A stretch of 56,863 nt of DNA from JBKPNX01 sp046732855 (GCA_046732855.1 JBKPNX010000207.1:1-56863), one strand, 5' to 3'. Shown: positions 1 through 7,667, numbered from the stretch's first letter. Notes: a model not told the origin generated them from the sequence alone. Program-made: numbers and translations.

Positions 1-836
1 GCCGCCTGGCTGATGGAGCACGGGTTGGTCGTGCTCTGCGACTGGATCTTGGCCATCGCCTTGATCAGCTCGGCCGGCCCGCCCGCGTACCCGATGCGCC
101 AGCCGGTCATCGCGTAGGCCTTGGCGACCCCGTTCATGGTCAGGCAGCGGTCTTTCAGGCGCGGCTCCAGGGCGGCAGCTGTGACGAACTCAAAATCATC
201 GTACACCAGGTGCTCGTAGATATCGTCACTGAGCAGCCAGACGTGATCGTGGCGCAGGAGCACGTCGGTCAGGCGGCGCAGCTCTTCGGCGGTGTACGCC
301 GCGCCGGTCGGGTTGTTCGGCGAATTGAGGATCAGCCACTTGGTGCGCGGCGTGATCGCCGCTTGAAGGTCTTCGGGCTGGAGCTTGAAGCCGGTCTGCT
401 CCGGGCAGCGCACGATCACCGGCGTGCCGCCGGCGAGCAGGGTCATGTCGGGATAGGATACCCAGTACGGCGCCGGAATGATCACCTCGTCGCCGGGATC
501 GAGCGTCGCCATCAGGGCGTTGTAGATGATCTGCTTGCCGCCGGCGCCGACGCTGATCTGATCGAGGCGGTAGGTCAGCCCGTTCTCGCGCTCGAACTTG
601 CCGATGATCGCGGTCTTGAGCTGCGGCGTGCCGTCGACCGCGGTGTACTTGGTCTGCCCGGCGTTGATCGCGGCGATCGCCGCCGCCTTGACATTGTCCG
701 GCGTGTCGAAATCCGGCTCGCCGGCGCCCAGCCCGATCACGTCGCGTCCGGCGGCCTGGAGCTCGCGCGCGAGGTTGCTGACCGCGATCGTGGGCGACGG
801 TTTGATCGCCGCCATGCGCTGCGCGATGATCGACAT
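1..836 (-). CDS. aspC: Aspartate/aromatic aminotransferase, class I, C-terminus cut off by the window edge
   Basis: PLP-dependent fold-type I aminotransferase that exchanges the amino group between aspartate (or a related amino acid) and 2-oxoglutarate. The reverse-strand product begins MSIIAQRMAAIKPSPTIAV. It carries the family landmarks GAGEPDFDTP, SPNNPTGAAYT and the PLP-lysine region NGVAKAYAMTGWRIGY. About 278 codons are present of roughly 400 expected, and the C-terminal third lies beyond base 1. The ATG at 836 is preceded by a GGGGAG ribosome-binding site about 7 bases upstream, which settles the start. It lies 76 bp downstream of the transglycosylase gene on the same strand, but there is no functional link between them. 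The aspC-type assignment is firm at family level; the exact substrate is not resolved. Confidence 0.9.
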   Translation of the reverse strand, partial: MSIIAQRMAAIKPSPTIAVSNLARELQAAGRDVIGLGAGEPDFDTPDNVKAAAIAAINAGQTKYTAVDGTPQLKTAIIGKFERENGLTYRLDQISVGAGGKQIIYNALMATLDPGDEVIIPAPYWVSYPDMTLLAGGTPVIVRCPEQTGFKLQPEDLQAAITPRTKWLILNSPNNPTGAAYTAEELRRLTDVLLRHDHVWLLSDDIYEHLVYDDFEFVTAAALEPRLKDRCLTMNGVAKAYAMTGWRIGYAGGPAELIKAMAKIQSQSTTNPCSISQA

Positions 837-912
837 GAACAAGGCTCCCCGCCTGCGACTTGGCCGGGGAGCTTAGGCAGTTCGCGGGACGACCGCAACG
901 ACCGGAACGGCT

Positions 913-1659
913 TCACCCGTCCCGTGGCGTGGCCCGCCCGCCGCGCAGAATCGGGATGGCGCCGGGAGCTGCGTGGCGCGCGGCGCGGGTGCGGCCCAGC
1001 GCGATCAGCCGGGCCGGAGCCGGCTGATCGGCGGCGGTCACGCTCGCGACCAGCGGTCTGCCGGCCAGGCGAAGCGGCGCCCGCTCGGCCACGCGCCCCT
1101 CGCGCACCTGTTGCCAGAAGCGGTACACCTTCTCGCGATAGGCTTGGCCGCGCTCCGGATGCGCCGAGTGATAGCGCGCGGTCGCACGCGCCCAGGAGCG
1201 GGTCTCCTCGCGCAGCTGCTTCAGGAACTGCGCCGCGTAGGCGACGTTGCTCGCCGGCTCGAGCGCCTCGGCCAGCGAGGCGAACGCGTGACCGTGATAG
1301 CCGAGATTGATCTGCATGCAGCCGACGTCGATGTTGGTGCGGCCCTCGGTGCGCAGCTCCTCCACCTTGCGCAGGGCCTCGGGCTTGGACGGCAAGAAGA
1401 AGCTGTCGGTGCCCGAGGTCACCGTCCACGGCCACGGTTGGGTGGTACCCTCGTCGGCCTGCCAGCGTCCGGATTCCGCAAGCGCCACCGCCTGCACCAG
1501 GCCGGGCGGGATCCCTTGGTCGCGCTCCGCCTGACGGGCAAGCGCGGCGCACACGCCATCGACCGGTCCGGCCGCCGCCTGAGCGGTGCAGGCGACTGCG
1601 GCGAGCGCCAGCGGCGCGAACCAGCGGCCGCGGAGTGATATGGTGGCGGAAAGGGGCAC
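913..1659 (-). CDS. Secreted lytic transglycosylase (SLT domain)
   Basis: The protein has 248 residues. An N-terminal signal peptide (about residues 1-30, hydrophobic stretch FAPLALAAVACTAQA) is followed by an SLT/lysozyme-like domain at about 35-185. The conserved catalytic glutamate sits in QAVALAESGRW (Glu62), and the GCMQINLGYH and VAYAAQFLKQL motifs are present. The family cleaves the MurNAc-GlcNAc bond of peptidoglycan with formation of 1,6-anhydromuramic acid in the periplasm. The last 60 residues are Arg/Ala-rich and look disordered. The start is a GTG immediately downstream of an 18-bp palindrome. Short SLT proteins like this one are often associated with secretion systems, but no such genes are nearby, so its context is uninformative. 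Confidence 0.82.
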   Translation of the reverse strand: MPLSATISLRGRWFAPLALAAVACTAQAAAGPVDGVCAALARQAERDQGIPPGLVQAVALAESGRWQADEGTTQPWPWTVTSGTDSFFLPSKPEALRKVEELRTEGRTNIDVGCMQINLGYHGHAFASLAEALEPASNVAYAAQFLKQLREETRSWARATARYHSAHPERGQAYREKVYRFWQQVREGRVAERAPLRLAGRPLVASVTAADQPAPARLIALGRTRAARHAAPGAIPILRGGRATPRDG

Positions 1660-1660
1660 T

Positions 1661-1678
1661 CGCCGATCATGATCGGCG
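1661..1678. promoter_or_regulatory. Perfect 18-bp palindrome abutting the transglycosylase start
   Basis: CGCCGATCATGATCGGCG is a perfect dyad directly upstream of the minus-strand GTG start at 1659. It covers the place where the ribosome-binding site would be, so it could be an operator or a translation-inhibiting hairpin. No binding protein can be named from sequence. Confidence 0.35.
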
Positions 1679-1983
1679 GCGCGTTAGCATTTGGTTGCCG
1701 CGCCCGCCCGGCGCTCTGGCCCTGCCGTTGCCCACGCGGGCAAGGCCTGCGGTCGCCGAGGGGCAATGCATTGCGCTTGGCCAAACCCCGCGCGCTTGCG
1801 CTTTTGCGGCATCGACGAGCCGATCGGAAGCAAACCCGGGGAATTGCCGAGCGCGGCGCTCGAACGAGCGCGCAACAACAGACTGGAGCCAGGAGGGCAG
1901 GGTGGTTACGATCCGACGCTGTACACGCCAGGGCGCAACCACAGGCCCCAGACTGGTGCGCGTGGCGTCAGGTTCAACGATGA
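1679..1983. other. Intergenic region, no gene seen
   Basis: This is the divergent spacer between the transglycosylase (minus) and the YciI gene (plus). Short open frames exist in several frames, but none has a family motif or a ribosome-binding site. It presumably carries the promoters of both genes; I cannot point to convincing -35/-10 boxes. Confidence 0.4.
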
Positions 1984-1995
1984 GGGAGGATAGCC

Positions 1996-2292
1996 GTGCC
2001 CTATGCGATCATCACCCGTGACAAGCCCAACAGCTTGCAGCTGCGCAACGACACCCGCGCCGAGCACCTGGAGTACCTGACCAGGCGCCAGGACATGCTC
2101 CTGGCCGCCGGCGCCCAGGTGGCCGACGACGGCCAGGGCGGCTATGGCGGCCTTCTGATCGTCGATACCGATGATCGCGCCGAAGCCGAGGCGTTCATCC
2201 GGGATGATCCGTTCACCAAAGTGGGTCTCTTCTCCGGGATCGAGGTTGTGCGCTGGCGCAAGGCGTTCTTCGACAAGAAGCGCCTGATCTGA
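1996..2292 (+). CDS. YciI-like protein
   Basis: This 98-residue protein of the YciI (DUF/dimeric alpha-beta barrel) family begins MPYAIITRDKPNSLQLR. It retains the pattern RAEHLEYL, then GGLLIVDTDD and AEAFIRDDPFTKVGLF, which are typical of the family. The conserved His (in RAEHLEYL) and Asp of the presumed active site are present. YciI proteins are small cytoplasmic ferredoxin-like barrels of uncertain chemistry; some act in dehydrochlorination or as accessory domains. The GTG start at 1996 is fixed by a GGGAGGA ribosome-binding site 5 bases upstream. It is a monocistronic gene. Confidence 0.85.
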   Translation: MPYAIITRDKPNSLQLRNDTRAEHLEYLTRRQDMLLAAGAQVADDGQGGYGGLLIVDTDDRAEAEAFIRDDPFTKVGLFSGIEVVRWRKAFFDKKRLI

Positions 2293-2530
2293 GGCGCGCC
2301 GCAGCCCCGCCCGGGCAGCATTTCCGGGAAGGAGCTGATCCGAGTCGAAGGTGCAGGTGACCGAGCGCCGATGGGCTGATCGCATCGGCGCGGTCTTTGG
2401 ATTGGACGTCGCTCGTGGCACTAATCGCGAGCACCGGCTGTTATTTAAGTGAGGTGCGTCCGTGATCGACCGAAGATCGCTCCAAGGCGCCCCAAACGGT
2501 GCTCACGAGCCGATGGGAACCTGGCGTTAG
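2293..2530. other. Intergenic region upstream of the protease operon, no gene seen
   Basis: This stretch follows the YciI stop. No coding frame with recognisable motifs is present. Together with 2531-2666 it should hold the promoter of the M6 protease/ATP-grasp operon. Confidence 0.4.
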
Positions 2531-2548
2531 GTGTGAACCGCTTCACAC
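2531..2548. promoter_or_regulatory. Inverted repeat, candidate operator of the protease/ATP-grasp operon
   Basis: GTGTGAA-CCGC-TTCACAC is a perfect 7-bp dyad with a 4-base spacer, centred about 127 bp upstream of the protease ATG. Its size and symmetry fit a dimeric helix-turn-helix repressor or activator. No regulator gene is adjacent, so this is inference from symmetry alone. Confidence 0.4.
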
Positions 2549-2666
2549 CGGGCGACCGCCAAGCTCCGATATCTTTGCGTTGTATCGAACCGAGCCATAT
2601 GGAGAATCTCGGTTCAGGGATCGGCAAATGAGCAACTCCGGCTCAGACCTATTTTGGAGGATTGTA

Positions 2667-4553
2667 ATGGGAACTCATGGACAGAGCCGATGCAAGCATG
2701 ACCGGAACCGGGCCTTCGCGGCGGTCTGGTCGGATTTCTGTGCGGTGGCGCCTAGTCCTGAATTACGAGAGCGCATGCAAGCCGACTTGGCCGATGCGAG
2801 AAAGAGATCGAAATCGCCGCTCGCGGCGGCGTTCGCAATGGCCAAGCGCCCGCGGTATCTAGGCTTTGACGACGGCGTCATCGTTCCGCCGGATCAGTTC
2901 CCGGTCGGTACGCCGCAGGCGGTGATCCGCGCCGCCGCCGCAGAGCGGGCGCCCTTGCGCGGGACCACGCGCGTGGTCGTCGTGTTGGTGCAGTTTTCGG
3001 ACCACGTAATGGCGCAATCGCTGGCGCACTTCACAGATCTTTTCTTCTCCACTGGCGTCTTACCGCACGGCAGCGTGAAAGAGTACTACAACGAGGTCAC
3101 CGGGGGGCTGATCGACATCGTCGGCGAGGTGGTTGGACCCTACCAGCTGCCGCAAACGTTGGCTTGGTACGCCAACAACAACTTCGGCATCGGCCGGCCG
3201 TCGGGCACGCCACGCGCCAACATTATGGCGCGGGACGCTGCGGTGGCGGCCAATCCAGACGTGAATTTCGCGCTCTACGACAACGATGGCAACGGCTTCG
3301 TCGATGCCTTCATCGTCGTGCATGCCGGGCAGGGAGGCGAGCAAACCGGCAACCCGAACGACATCTGGTCACACAAATGGACGCTACCATCAGCTCTTTC
3401 GGCTGACGGCAAGCAGATCTTCGCCTATCTGACGATCCCGGAGGATGCGCGGATCGGGGTGTGCGCGCATGAGCTCGGGCACCTCTTGTTCGGTTTCCCC
3501 GATCTCTACGATGTCGACGACACGTCCGAGGGCATCGGCAACTGGTGCCTGATGGCCGGCGGATCTTGGAACGGCGGTGGCGATATACCGGCACACCCGT
3601 CCGCGTGGTGCAAGGTCCAGCAGGGTTGGGCGACCGTTACCAACGTGACAACCAACGGCACGCTTTCGATCCCCGACGTCAAAACGAGCCGCAACGTTCA
3701 TCGTTTGTGGAAAGACGGCACCGGGGGTTCCGAGTATTTCTTGCTCGAGAACCGGCAACGGAGCGGGTATGACCAGAACCTGCCGGGCGATGGGCTGCTG
3801 ATCTGGCATATCGACGAGGCGCAAGCCGATAACACTGACGAGAACCACTACAAGGTCGCACTGACGCAGGCTGACGCCAAGCGCGACCTGGAGCTTGCCC
3901 ACAACCGGGGCGACGCCGGCGACCCCTACCCCGGGTCCTCGGGCAATACGTCGTTCAGCGCCACCTCGACGCCGAGTTCGAAGTCCTATGCGGGGCAGGA
4001 CACCTGCGTGTCGGTCATCACGACGTCGCCCTCGGGCGCGGTGATGACTGCGACCGTCAGCGTCAGATGCGGAAAGGCAACCGTCAAGGACAGCAAGGAT
4101 TTGAAGGACCGCATCAAAGATCGTAAGGAAATCAAAGAAGGCAAGGAAATCGCCAAGGATCGCAAGGACCTGAAGGATCGGATCAAAGAAGGCAAAGAAA
4201 TCAAAGAAGGCAAGGAAATCGCTAAGGATCGCAAGGACCTGAAGGACCGCTTCGAAGGCAAGTTCTTCATTCGCGACACAGGTGGCGCCGAAGGCAGCGG
4301 CGGTAGCTTCGCCGGCCTTGGCGAGGGCACGATGCCTGAATTGAACCAGGCAGTCGCTGAACTTCAGTTCCGGGTTGCCGCTCTGGAGGCGTTGGCGGGC
4401 GTGGACATGAACGTCGAGCCATTCATCGGCAGCGAGCTGCGGCCGGATCTCGTCGGTGGCCCCGACTATTCGGGCCGGGGTGACCTGCAGGAACGGATGG
4501 CCGCTGGCGATCGCGACGCCAAGATAGCGTTCGACTCTTTGCCGCAGTTGTGA
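2667..4553 (+). CDS. M6-family metalloprotease domain protein with Lys/Glu/Asp repeat tail
   Basis: The protein has 628 residues from the ATG at 2667, which has a TTTTGGAGG ribosome-binding site; in-frame starts farther upstream lack one. No signal peptide is visible. Residues about 100-440 form an M6 (immune inhibitor A-like) metalloprotease domain. The calcium/Asp-rich DNDGNGFVDAF segment lies near residue 205, followed by VVHAGQGGE, the zinc motif HELGH at 268-272 extended as HELGHLLFGFPDLYD, and NWCLMAGGSWNG. Residues about 473-530 are a charged repeat (KDLKDRIKEGKEI pattern, 23-residue period). The tail is a short coiled coil (AVAELQFRVAALEAL), then EPFIGSELRPDL. The stop overlaps the next gene by GTGA, so it is translationally coupled to the ATP-grasp genes. 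Protease activity is likely from the motif; the substrate is unknown. The repeat may be a spacer helix or a substrate of the ATP-grasp partners. Confidence 0.8.
   Translation: MGTHGQSRCKHDRNRAFAAVWSDFCAVAPSPELRERMQADLADARKRSKSPLAAAFAMAKRPRYLGFDDGVIVPPDQFPVGTPQAVIRAAAAERAPLRGTTRVVVVLVQFSDHVMAQSLAHFTDLFFSTGVLPHGSVKEYYNEVTGGLIDIVGEVVGPYQLPQTLAWYANNNFGIGRPSGTPRANIMARDAAVAANPDVNFALYDNDGNGFVDAFIVVHAGQGGEQTGNPNDIWSHKWTLPSALSADGKQIFAYLTIPEDARIGVCAHELGHLLFGFPDLYDVDDTSEGIGNWCLMAGGSWNGGGDIPAHPSAWCKVQQGWATVTNVTTNGTLSIPDVKTSRNVHRLWKDGTGGSEYFLLENRQRSGYDQNLPGDGLLIWHIDEAQADNTDENHYKVALTQADAKRDLELAHNRGDAGDPYPGSSGNTSFSATSTPSSKSYAGQDTCVSVITTSPSGAVMTATVSVRCGKATVKDSKDLKDRIKDRKEIKEGKEIAKDRKDLKDRIKEGKEIKEGKEIAKDRKDLKDRFEGKFFIRDTGGAEGSGGSFAGLGEGTMPELNQAVAELQFRVAALEALAGVDMNVEPFIGSELRPDLVGGPDYSGRGDLQERMAAGDRDAKIAFDSLPQL
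4083..4250 (+). repeat. In-gene tandem repeat, 69-bp (23-codon) period, encoding K/E/D-rich helix
   Basis: Two complete units (4113-4181 and 4182-4250; residues 483-505 and 506-528) are preceded by a partial unit that ends KDLKDR. Each unit reads IK..KEIKEGKEIAKDRKDLKDR with two substitutions between the copies. At DNA level 4153-4180 and 4222-4249 are nearly identical. The segment is clearly poorer in GC than its surroundings because of AAG/GAA/ATC codons. Confidence 0.85.
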
Positions 4554-5374
4554 CCCACGCAATCCTCATCCTCGCGCACACGGGAGATGTGGGTGCTGCG
4601 TCAGTGGCAGGGTGGCTCGAACGCGAGCTGAGTTCAGGGTCGGTGCGCGTCGTCCGACCAGAGGCGCTGAGCTTGGCGCAATGGTCGCACCGGGTTGATG
4701 CGAACGGTCACGCGTCAACCCGGGTTTCCTGGCCGCGGGCCGAGCCTCTGGCGAGTGCCGACGTGGGTGCGGTGCTCAGCCGGATCCGCTGCCTGACGAT
4801 TCCGCGCTTCCAGCGCGCGTCCGCTAAGGACCAGGAATACGCCGGCGCCGAGTTGCAGGCCGTCGTCGTGAGCTGGCTCGCGGAGTTGGGCGACCGTGTC
4901 GTGCATCCCGTTCGACGCCACCATTTGCTGACGCCCGCAGTGCCGTTGCAGCACTGGGGGGCCGCCGCCGCCGCATGCGGGCTTCCGGTGGCCACACGGG
5001 TCATCATGAACTCCCCGCGTATGCGAGCGACGCGGGCGACAGCGGCGCGCGGCGACGGCACGACCAATGGCGGGCGGCACCACACGCCGGAAGCTCGCCC
5101 CGGTGGCGCCGACCCGCGCCACGGGCGCTTCGGCAGCGGCACTGTCCTCGTCGCCGGCAACGAAGCCTTCGGCGCGCTGGCCAATCGCTACGGCCAATCT
5201 GGCATCGACGCCGCGCGTGCGCTCGGATTTCCGTTGCTCGAATTACGCTTTGCCGTGGAGGAGAGTGAGACGGTTCTGGTCGACGTCAACCCGTTCCCGG
5301 ACCTCGTGGAGCCCTGGGCCGCGGGGCTCGCCGGTCGACTGCTCAAATCAATCGCCCGGCAGGCGTGGCGATGA
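4550..5374 (+). CDS. RimK-like ATP-grasp family protein, probably degenerate
   Basis: The protein has 274 residues. The N-terminal part (MTHAILILAHTGD, then a segment ending DVGAVLSRIRCLTIPRF) looks like the pre-ATP-grasp domain of MvdC/MvdD/RimK-like ligases. The C-terminal part contains AARALGFPLLELRF and VLVDVNPFPDL, a version of the E-x-N-P metal/ATP motif with Asp for Glu. The middle (about residues 150-190) is a short Gly/Arg/His-rich stretch where a normal ATP-grasp subdomain with the nucleotide-binding lysine would be. The protein may therefore be inactive alone and act as a partner of the next gene product. Its GTG start overlaps the protease stop (GTGA), and its stop overlaps the next ATG. 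The family call is by pattern; confidence in catalysis is low. Confidence 0.6.
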   Translation: MTHAILILAHTGDVGAASVAGWLERELSSGSVRVVRPEALSLAQWSHRVDANGHASTRVSWPRAEPLASADVGAVLSRIRCLTIPRFQRASAKDQEYAGAELQAVVVSWLAELGDRVVHPVRRHHLLTPAVPLQHWGAAAAACGLPVATRVIMNSPRMRATRATAARGDGTTNGGRHHTPEARPGGADPRHGRFGSGTVLVAGNEAFGALANRYGQSGIDAARALGFPLLELRFAVEESETVLVDVNPFPDLVEPWAAGLAGRLLKSIARQAWR

Positions 5375-6378
5375 TCCTCATCTATGGGCGGCTCGATGAT
5401 CCCCCCCTGGCGCGTACCGTAGCGGCGCTGCAGGAGGCGGGTGCGGCTTACGTGTTGATCGAGCAGACCGCCCTCGACCGCGAGGGCCTGCGTATCAACG
5501 TGGGGCAACACGGCGTCGACGGAACGCTCGTCGTTGCAGGACAGTCGGTCGGCCTCGAGAACATTCGTAGCGTGTACGCCCGGCCGCTGGAGCTTCCGCA
5601 GCGGGCCTTCGGTCCAGAGGGCGCAGGGCGCGCCCGGCTGCTGCATGAGCAGCTATTCGAATGGTTGGACATCGCGGACGCGCTCGTGATCAACCGACCG
5701 CGCGCGATGCATGCCAACGCCTCCAAGCCGCTTCAAGCGCAACTCATCGGCGCGGCAGGGTTCGAGGTGCCGGAGACATTGGTGACCAGCGACTCCGCGG
5801 AGGCGTTAGCTTTCTGGCGCGACCACGGCCGCGTCGTGTTCAAGTCCACCTCTGGCGTACGCTCGATCGTTCGGGAGTTCGACCAGCGCGATGTCCCACG
5901 GCTGGCGCTGCTCTCCGCCCTGCCGGTCCAGTTCCAGACCTACGTCTCTGGCGTGGACGTGCGGGTTCACGTCGTGGGTCGCCGCGCCTTCGCCGTGGCC
6001 ATCGACAGCCCGGCGATTGACTATCGCTACGCCACCAGGGACGGTGTGGGAACGAAACTCACGCCGGCTGACCTTCCGGAGTTGGTGACCGCGCGCTGTA
6101 TCACCTTGGCGCACGAAATGAGCCTGCCACTGGCCGGGATCGACCTGCGACGGCGTCCCGATGGAGGCTACGTCTGCTTTGAAGTGAATCCGATGCCAGC
6201 GTACACTTACTTCGACGTCCAGCCGGACCGACCGATCAGCGGTGCGCTCGCGGAACTCCTGATTGCCGGCGAGCACGAGCAGATGGAGCCATATCATGGT
6301 GCAGGCGGTGGAGAATCTTACGGAAATTGGGGGCAGGATCGTCGCGCGCTCCAAGCACCCAAGCCTCAAGGACTATGA
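5371..6378 (+). CDS. RimK/MvdD-like ATP-grasp ligase
   Basis: The protein has 335 residues. It shows the full ATP-grasp layout: N-terminal pre-ATP domain (MILIYGRLDDPPLARTVAAL), the SVYARPLELP loop and the NRPRAMHANASKPLQ segment. The nucleotide-binding strand is VVFKSTSGVRSIV and the linker LPVQFQTYVSGVDVRVHVVG. The metal-binding end is AGIDLRRRPDGG with CFEVNPMPAY. Such enzymes activate a carboxylate as acyl phosphate and join it to an amine or hydroxyl; relatives build omega-ester or omega-amide crosslinks in graspetides. I chose the ATG at 5371 because it overlaps the upstream stop as ATGA; a GTG at 5365 is possible. The last about 30 residues (after GEHEQ) run past the domain and overlap the next gene. 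It is probably the active ligase of this operon, with an unknown acceptor. Confidence 0.8.
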   Translation: MILIYGRLDDPPLARTVAALQEAGAAYVLIEQTALDREGLRINVGQHGVDGTLVVAGQSVGLENIRSVYARPLELPQRAFGPEGAGRARLLHEQLFEWLDIADALVINRPRAMHANASKPLQAQLIGAAGFEVPETLVTSDSAEALAFWRDHGRVVFKSTSGVRSIVREFDQRDVPRLALLSALPVQFQTYVSGVDVRVHVVGRRAFAVAIDSPAIDYRYATRDGVGTKLTPADLPELVTARCITLAHEMSLPLAGIDLRRRPDGGYVCFEVNPMPAYTYFDVQPDRPISGALAELLIAGEHEQMEPYHGAGGGESYGNWGQDRRALQAPKPQGL

Positions 6379-6595
6379 CATCGTGACGCTCCAGCTCGAA
6401 AGGGCGGAAACTGTGGCGGACAAACCCAATCTGCTCAAGTCCTTGCTTGGTAACGCCGTCCCGGTGACGGTCCGCCGCGCTCTCCTGGGTAATGCCGGTC
6501 GGGGCGCGGTACTGCGTTGCCGCGCCAAGCGCACACCTGATGGCGCAATGTGTGAACCGCACCCCGATCCGGGCAACTTTGAAATCCGGCCCTAG
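6296..6595 (+). CDS. Small uncharacterised protein, last gene of the protease/ATP-grasp operon
   Basis: The protein has 99 residues, MVQAVENLTEIGGRIVARSK..., with a Cys pair region (RCRAKRTPDGAMCEPHPDP) and ending NFEIRP. No signal peptide or membrane segment. The first 83 bases lie inside the 3' end of the ATP-grasp gene in another frame. A TGGAG ribosome-binding site at 6284-6288 supports the ATG at 6296. I do not recognise the family; the alternating hydrophobic pattern (GRIVARS, DIVTLQL, AVLRCRA) suggests a small beta fold. Position suggests a precursor, carrier, recognition element or immunity-type accessory of the operon, all of which is inference. The strong terminator after it closes the operon. 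Confidence 0.65.
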   Translation: MVQAVENLTEIGGRIVARSKHPSLKDYDIVTLQLERAETVADKPNLLKSLLGNAVPVTVRRALLGNAGRGAVLRCRAKRTPDGAMCEPHPDPGNFEIRP

Positions 6596-6724
6596 CGCCG
6601 CAGTGATCGAGCGGGTGCCGCAGGGGACAGACCGCCCGACCGAGCTGATCCGACCCGCGTTCGCGAGCTCTAAAGAGGGCTTTCTCTGAAAAATCGCAGT
6701 CTGAAATGTGATAGGGCCGGTATG

Positions 6725-6757
6725 AAGAAAGGCCTGCGCCCAGGGCAGGCCTTTCTT
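6725..6757 (+). terminator. Strong hairpin terminator of the protease/ATP-grasp operon
   Basis: A perfect 13-bp stem (6725-6737 with 6745-6757, core AAAGGCCTGC) has a 7-base loop. The stem ends in TTTCTT on the plus strand and in AAGAAA on the other side, so it can terminate both this operon and the convergent YqhA gene. Confidence 0.85.
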
Positions 6758-6800
6758 CCCGTCCCTATTTTCCTATCAGTATGATTCGACGATAAGCGCT

Positions 6801-7310
6801 TTACACTTTGTCAAGCTTCTTGGCGCGCTCGGTGATGTAGTCCATCAGCGCCAGCAGCACGCCCGAGATGACGAAGGCCATGTGGGTGATCACCTTCCAC
6901 ATGATGTCCTCCTTGGCGATCTGGCCGATGTTCATGAAGCTCTTGAGCAGATCGATTCCCGAGATCGCCACGATCGACGAGATCAGCTTCAGTTTGAGAC
7001 CGCCGAAGTCGAGGCTGCCCATCCAGGATGGCCGGTCGTCATCGCCCGTGTCGATCCGCGATACGAAGTTCTCGTAGCCGGCGAAGATCATCATCAGCAC
7101 CAGGCTGGCGCCGAGCGTCAGATCGAGCAGCGACAACGTCATCAGGATGACATCGGTCTCCTTCAATGAGAACACATCCGGTATGAAATGCAGGAGTTCC
7201 TGGGCGAACTTGATCATCAGCATCGCGAGAACGGCAATCAGCCCGATATAGAAGGGGGCCATGAGCCAGCGGCTGCCAAAGATCAGGCGTTCGATGGTCC
7301 GCTCGAGCAT
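6801..7310 (-). CDS. yqhA: YqhA/UPF0114 (TIGR00645) inner-membrane protein
   Basis: The protein has 169 residues with four predicted membrane segments: LMAPFYIGLIAVLAMLMI, then VILMTLSLLDLTLGASLVLM, SIVAISGIDLLKSF, and VITHMAFVISGVLLALMDYI. The family signatures LERTIERLIFGSRWL at the N-terminus and SWMGSLDFGGLKLKL in the loop are intact. The function of the family is unknown. The start is MLERTIERL at 7310; the frame stays open upstream but that stretch is Arg-rich and unlike the family. It converges on the preceding operon and shares its bidirectional terminator. Confidence 0.9.
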   Translation of the reverse strand: MLERTIERLIFGSRWLMAPFYIGLIAVLAMLMIKFAQELLHFIPDVFSLKETDVILMTLSLLDLTLGASLVLMMIFAGYENFVSRIDTGDDDRPSWMGSLDFGGLKLKLISSIVAISGIDLLKSFMNIGQIAKEDIMWKVITHMAFVISGVLLALMDYITERAKKLDKV

Positions 7311-7667
7311 GCTTTGGCCGGTCCCCCGTTTGCGCGCTGCGCCATGACCGGGCCCGCGCCTGGTAACGCGCCTCTTCCTCCCTGCCCAACTTAAGCGACC
7401 GTCAAAAGATCGCAACCGAGCCCCGGGCATAAGCGGGGGGGCCGCCGCTTCTCCAGATCCGGTCGCGCGCCGCGGAAGTCACCGAGATGCGGGTGCTGGT
7501 CGATCTTAGCGGGCCGCCGGAGGAGCGAATCCCAACATCATGGAATTGGGGGAAAACGCGCGTGCAGGTGCAGGTTCGCGGTGGCGCCGTCAGCGCGACG
7601 TTGTTTCGGTCGCTCTCAGCGCCTGCAGCCGAATGCACTGCCGAGCATGCGGCGGGGCAGAGGTCGC
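7311..7667. other. Intergenic region, no gene seen
   Basis: This is the upstream side of yqhA. Several short open frames cross it, but none has a ribosome-binding site or a familiar motif. A promoter for yqhA is expected here and was not identified. Confidence 0.4.
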
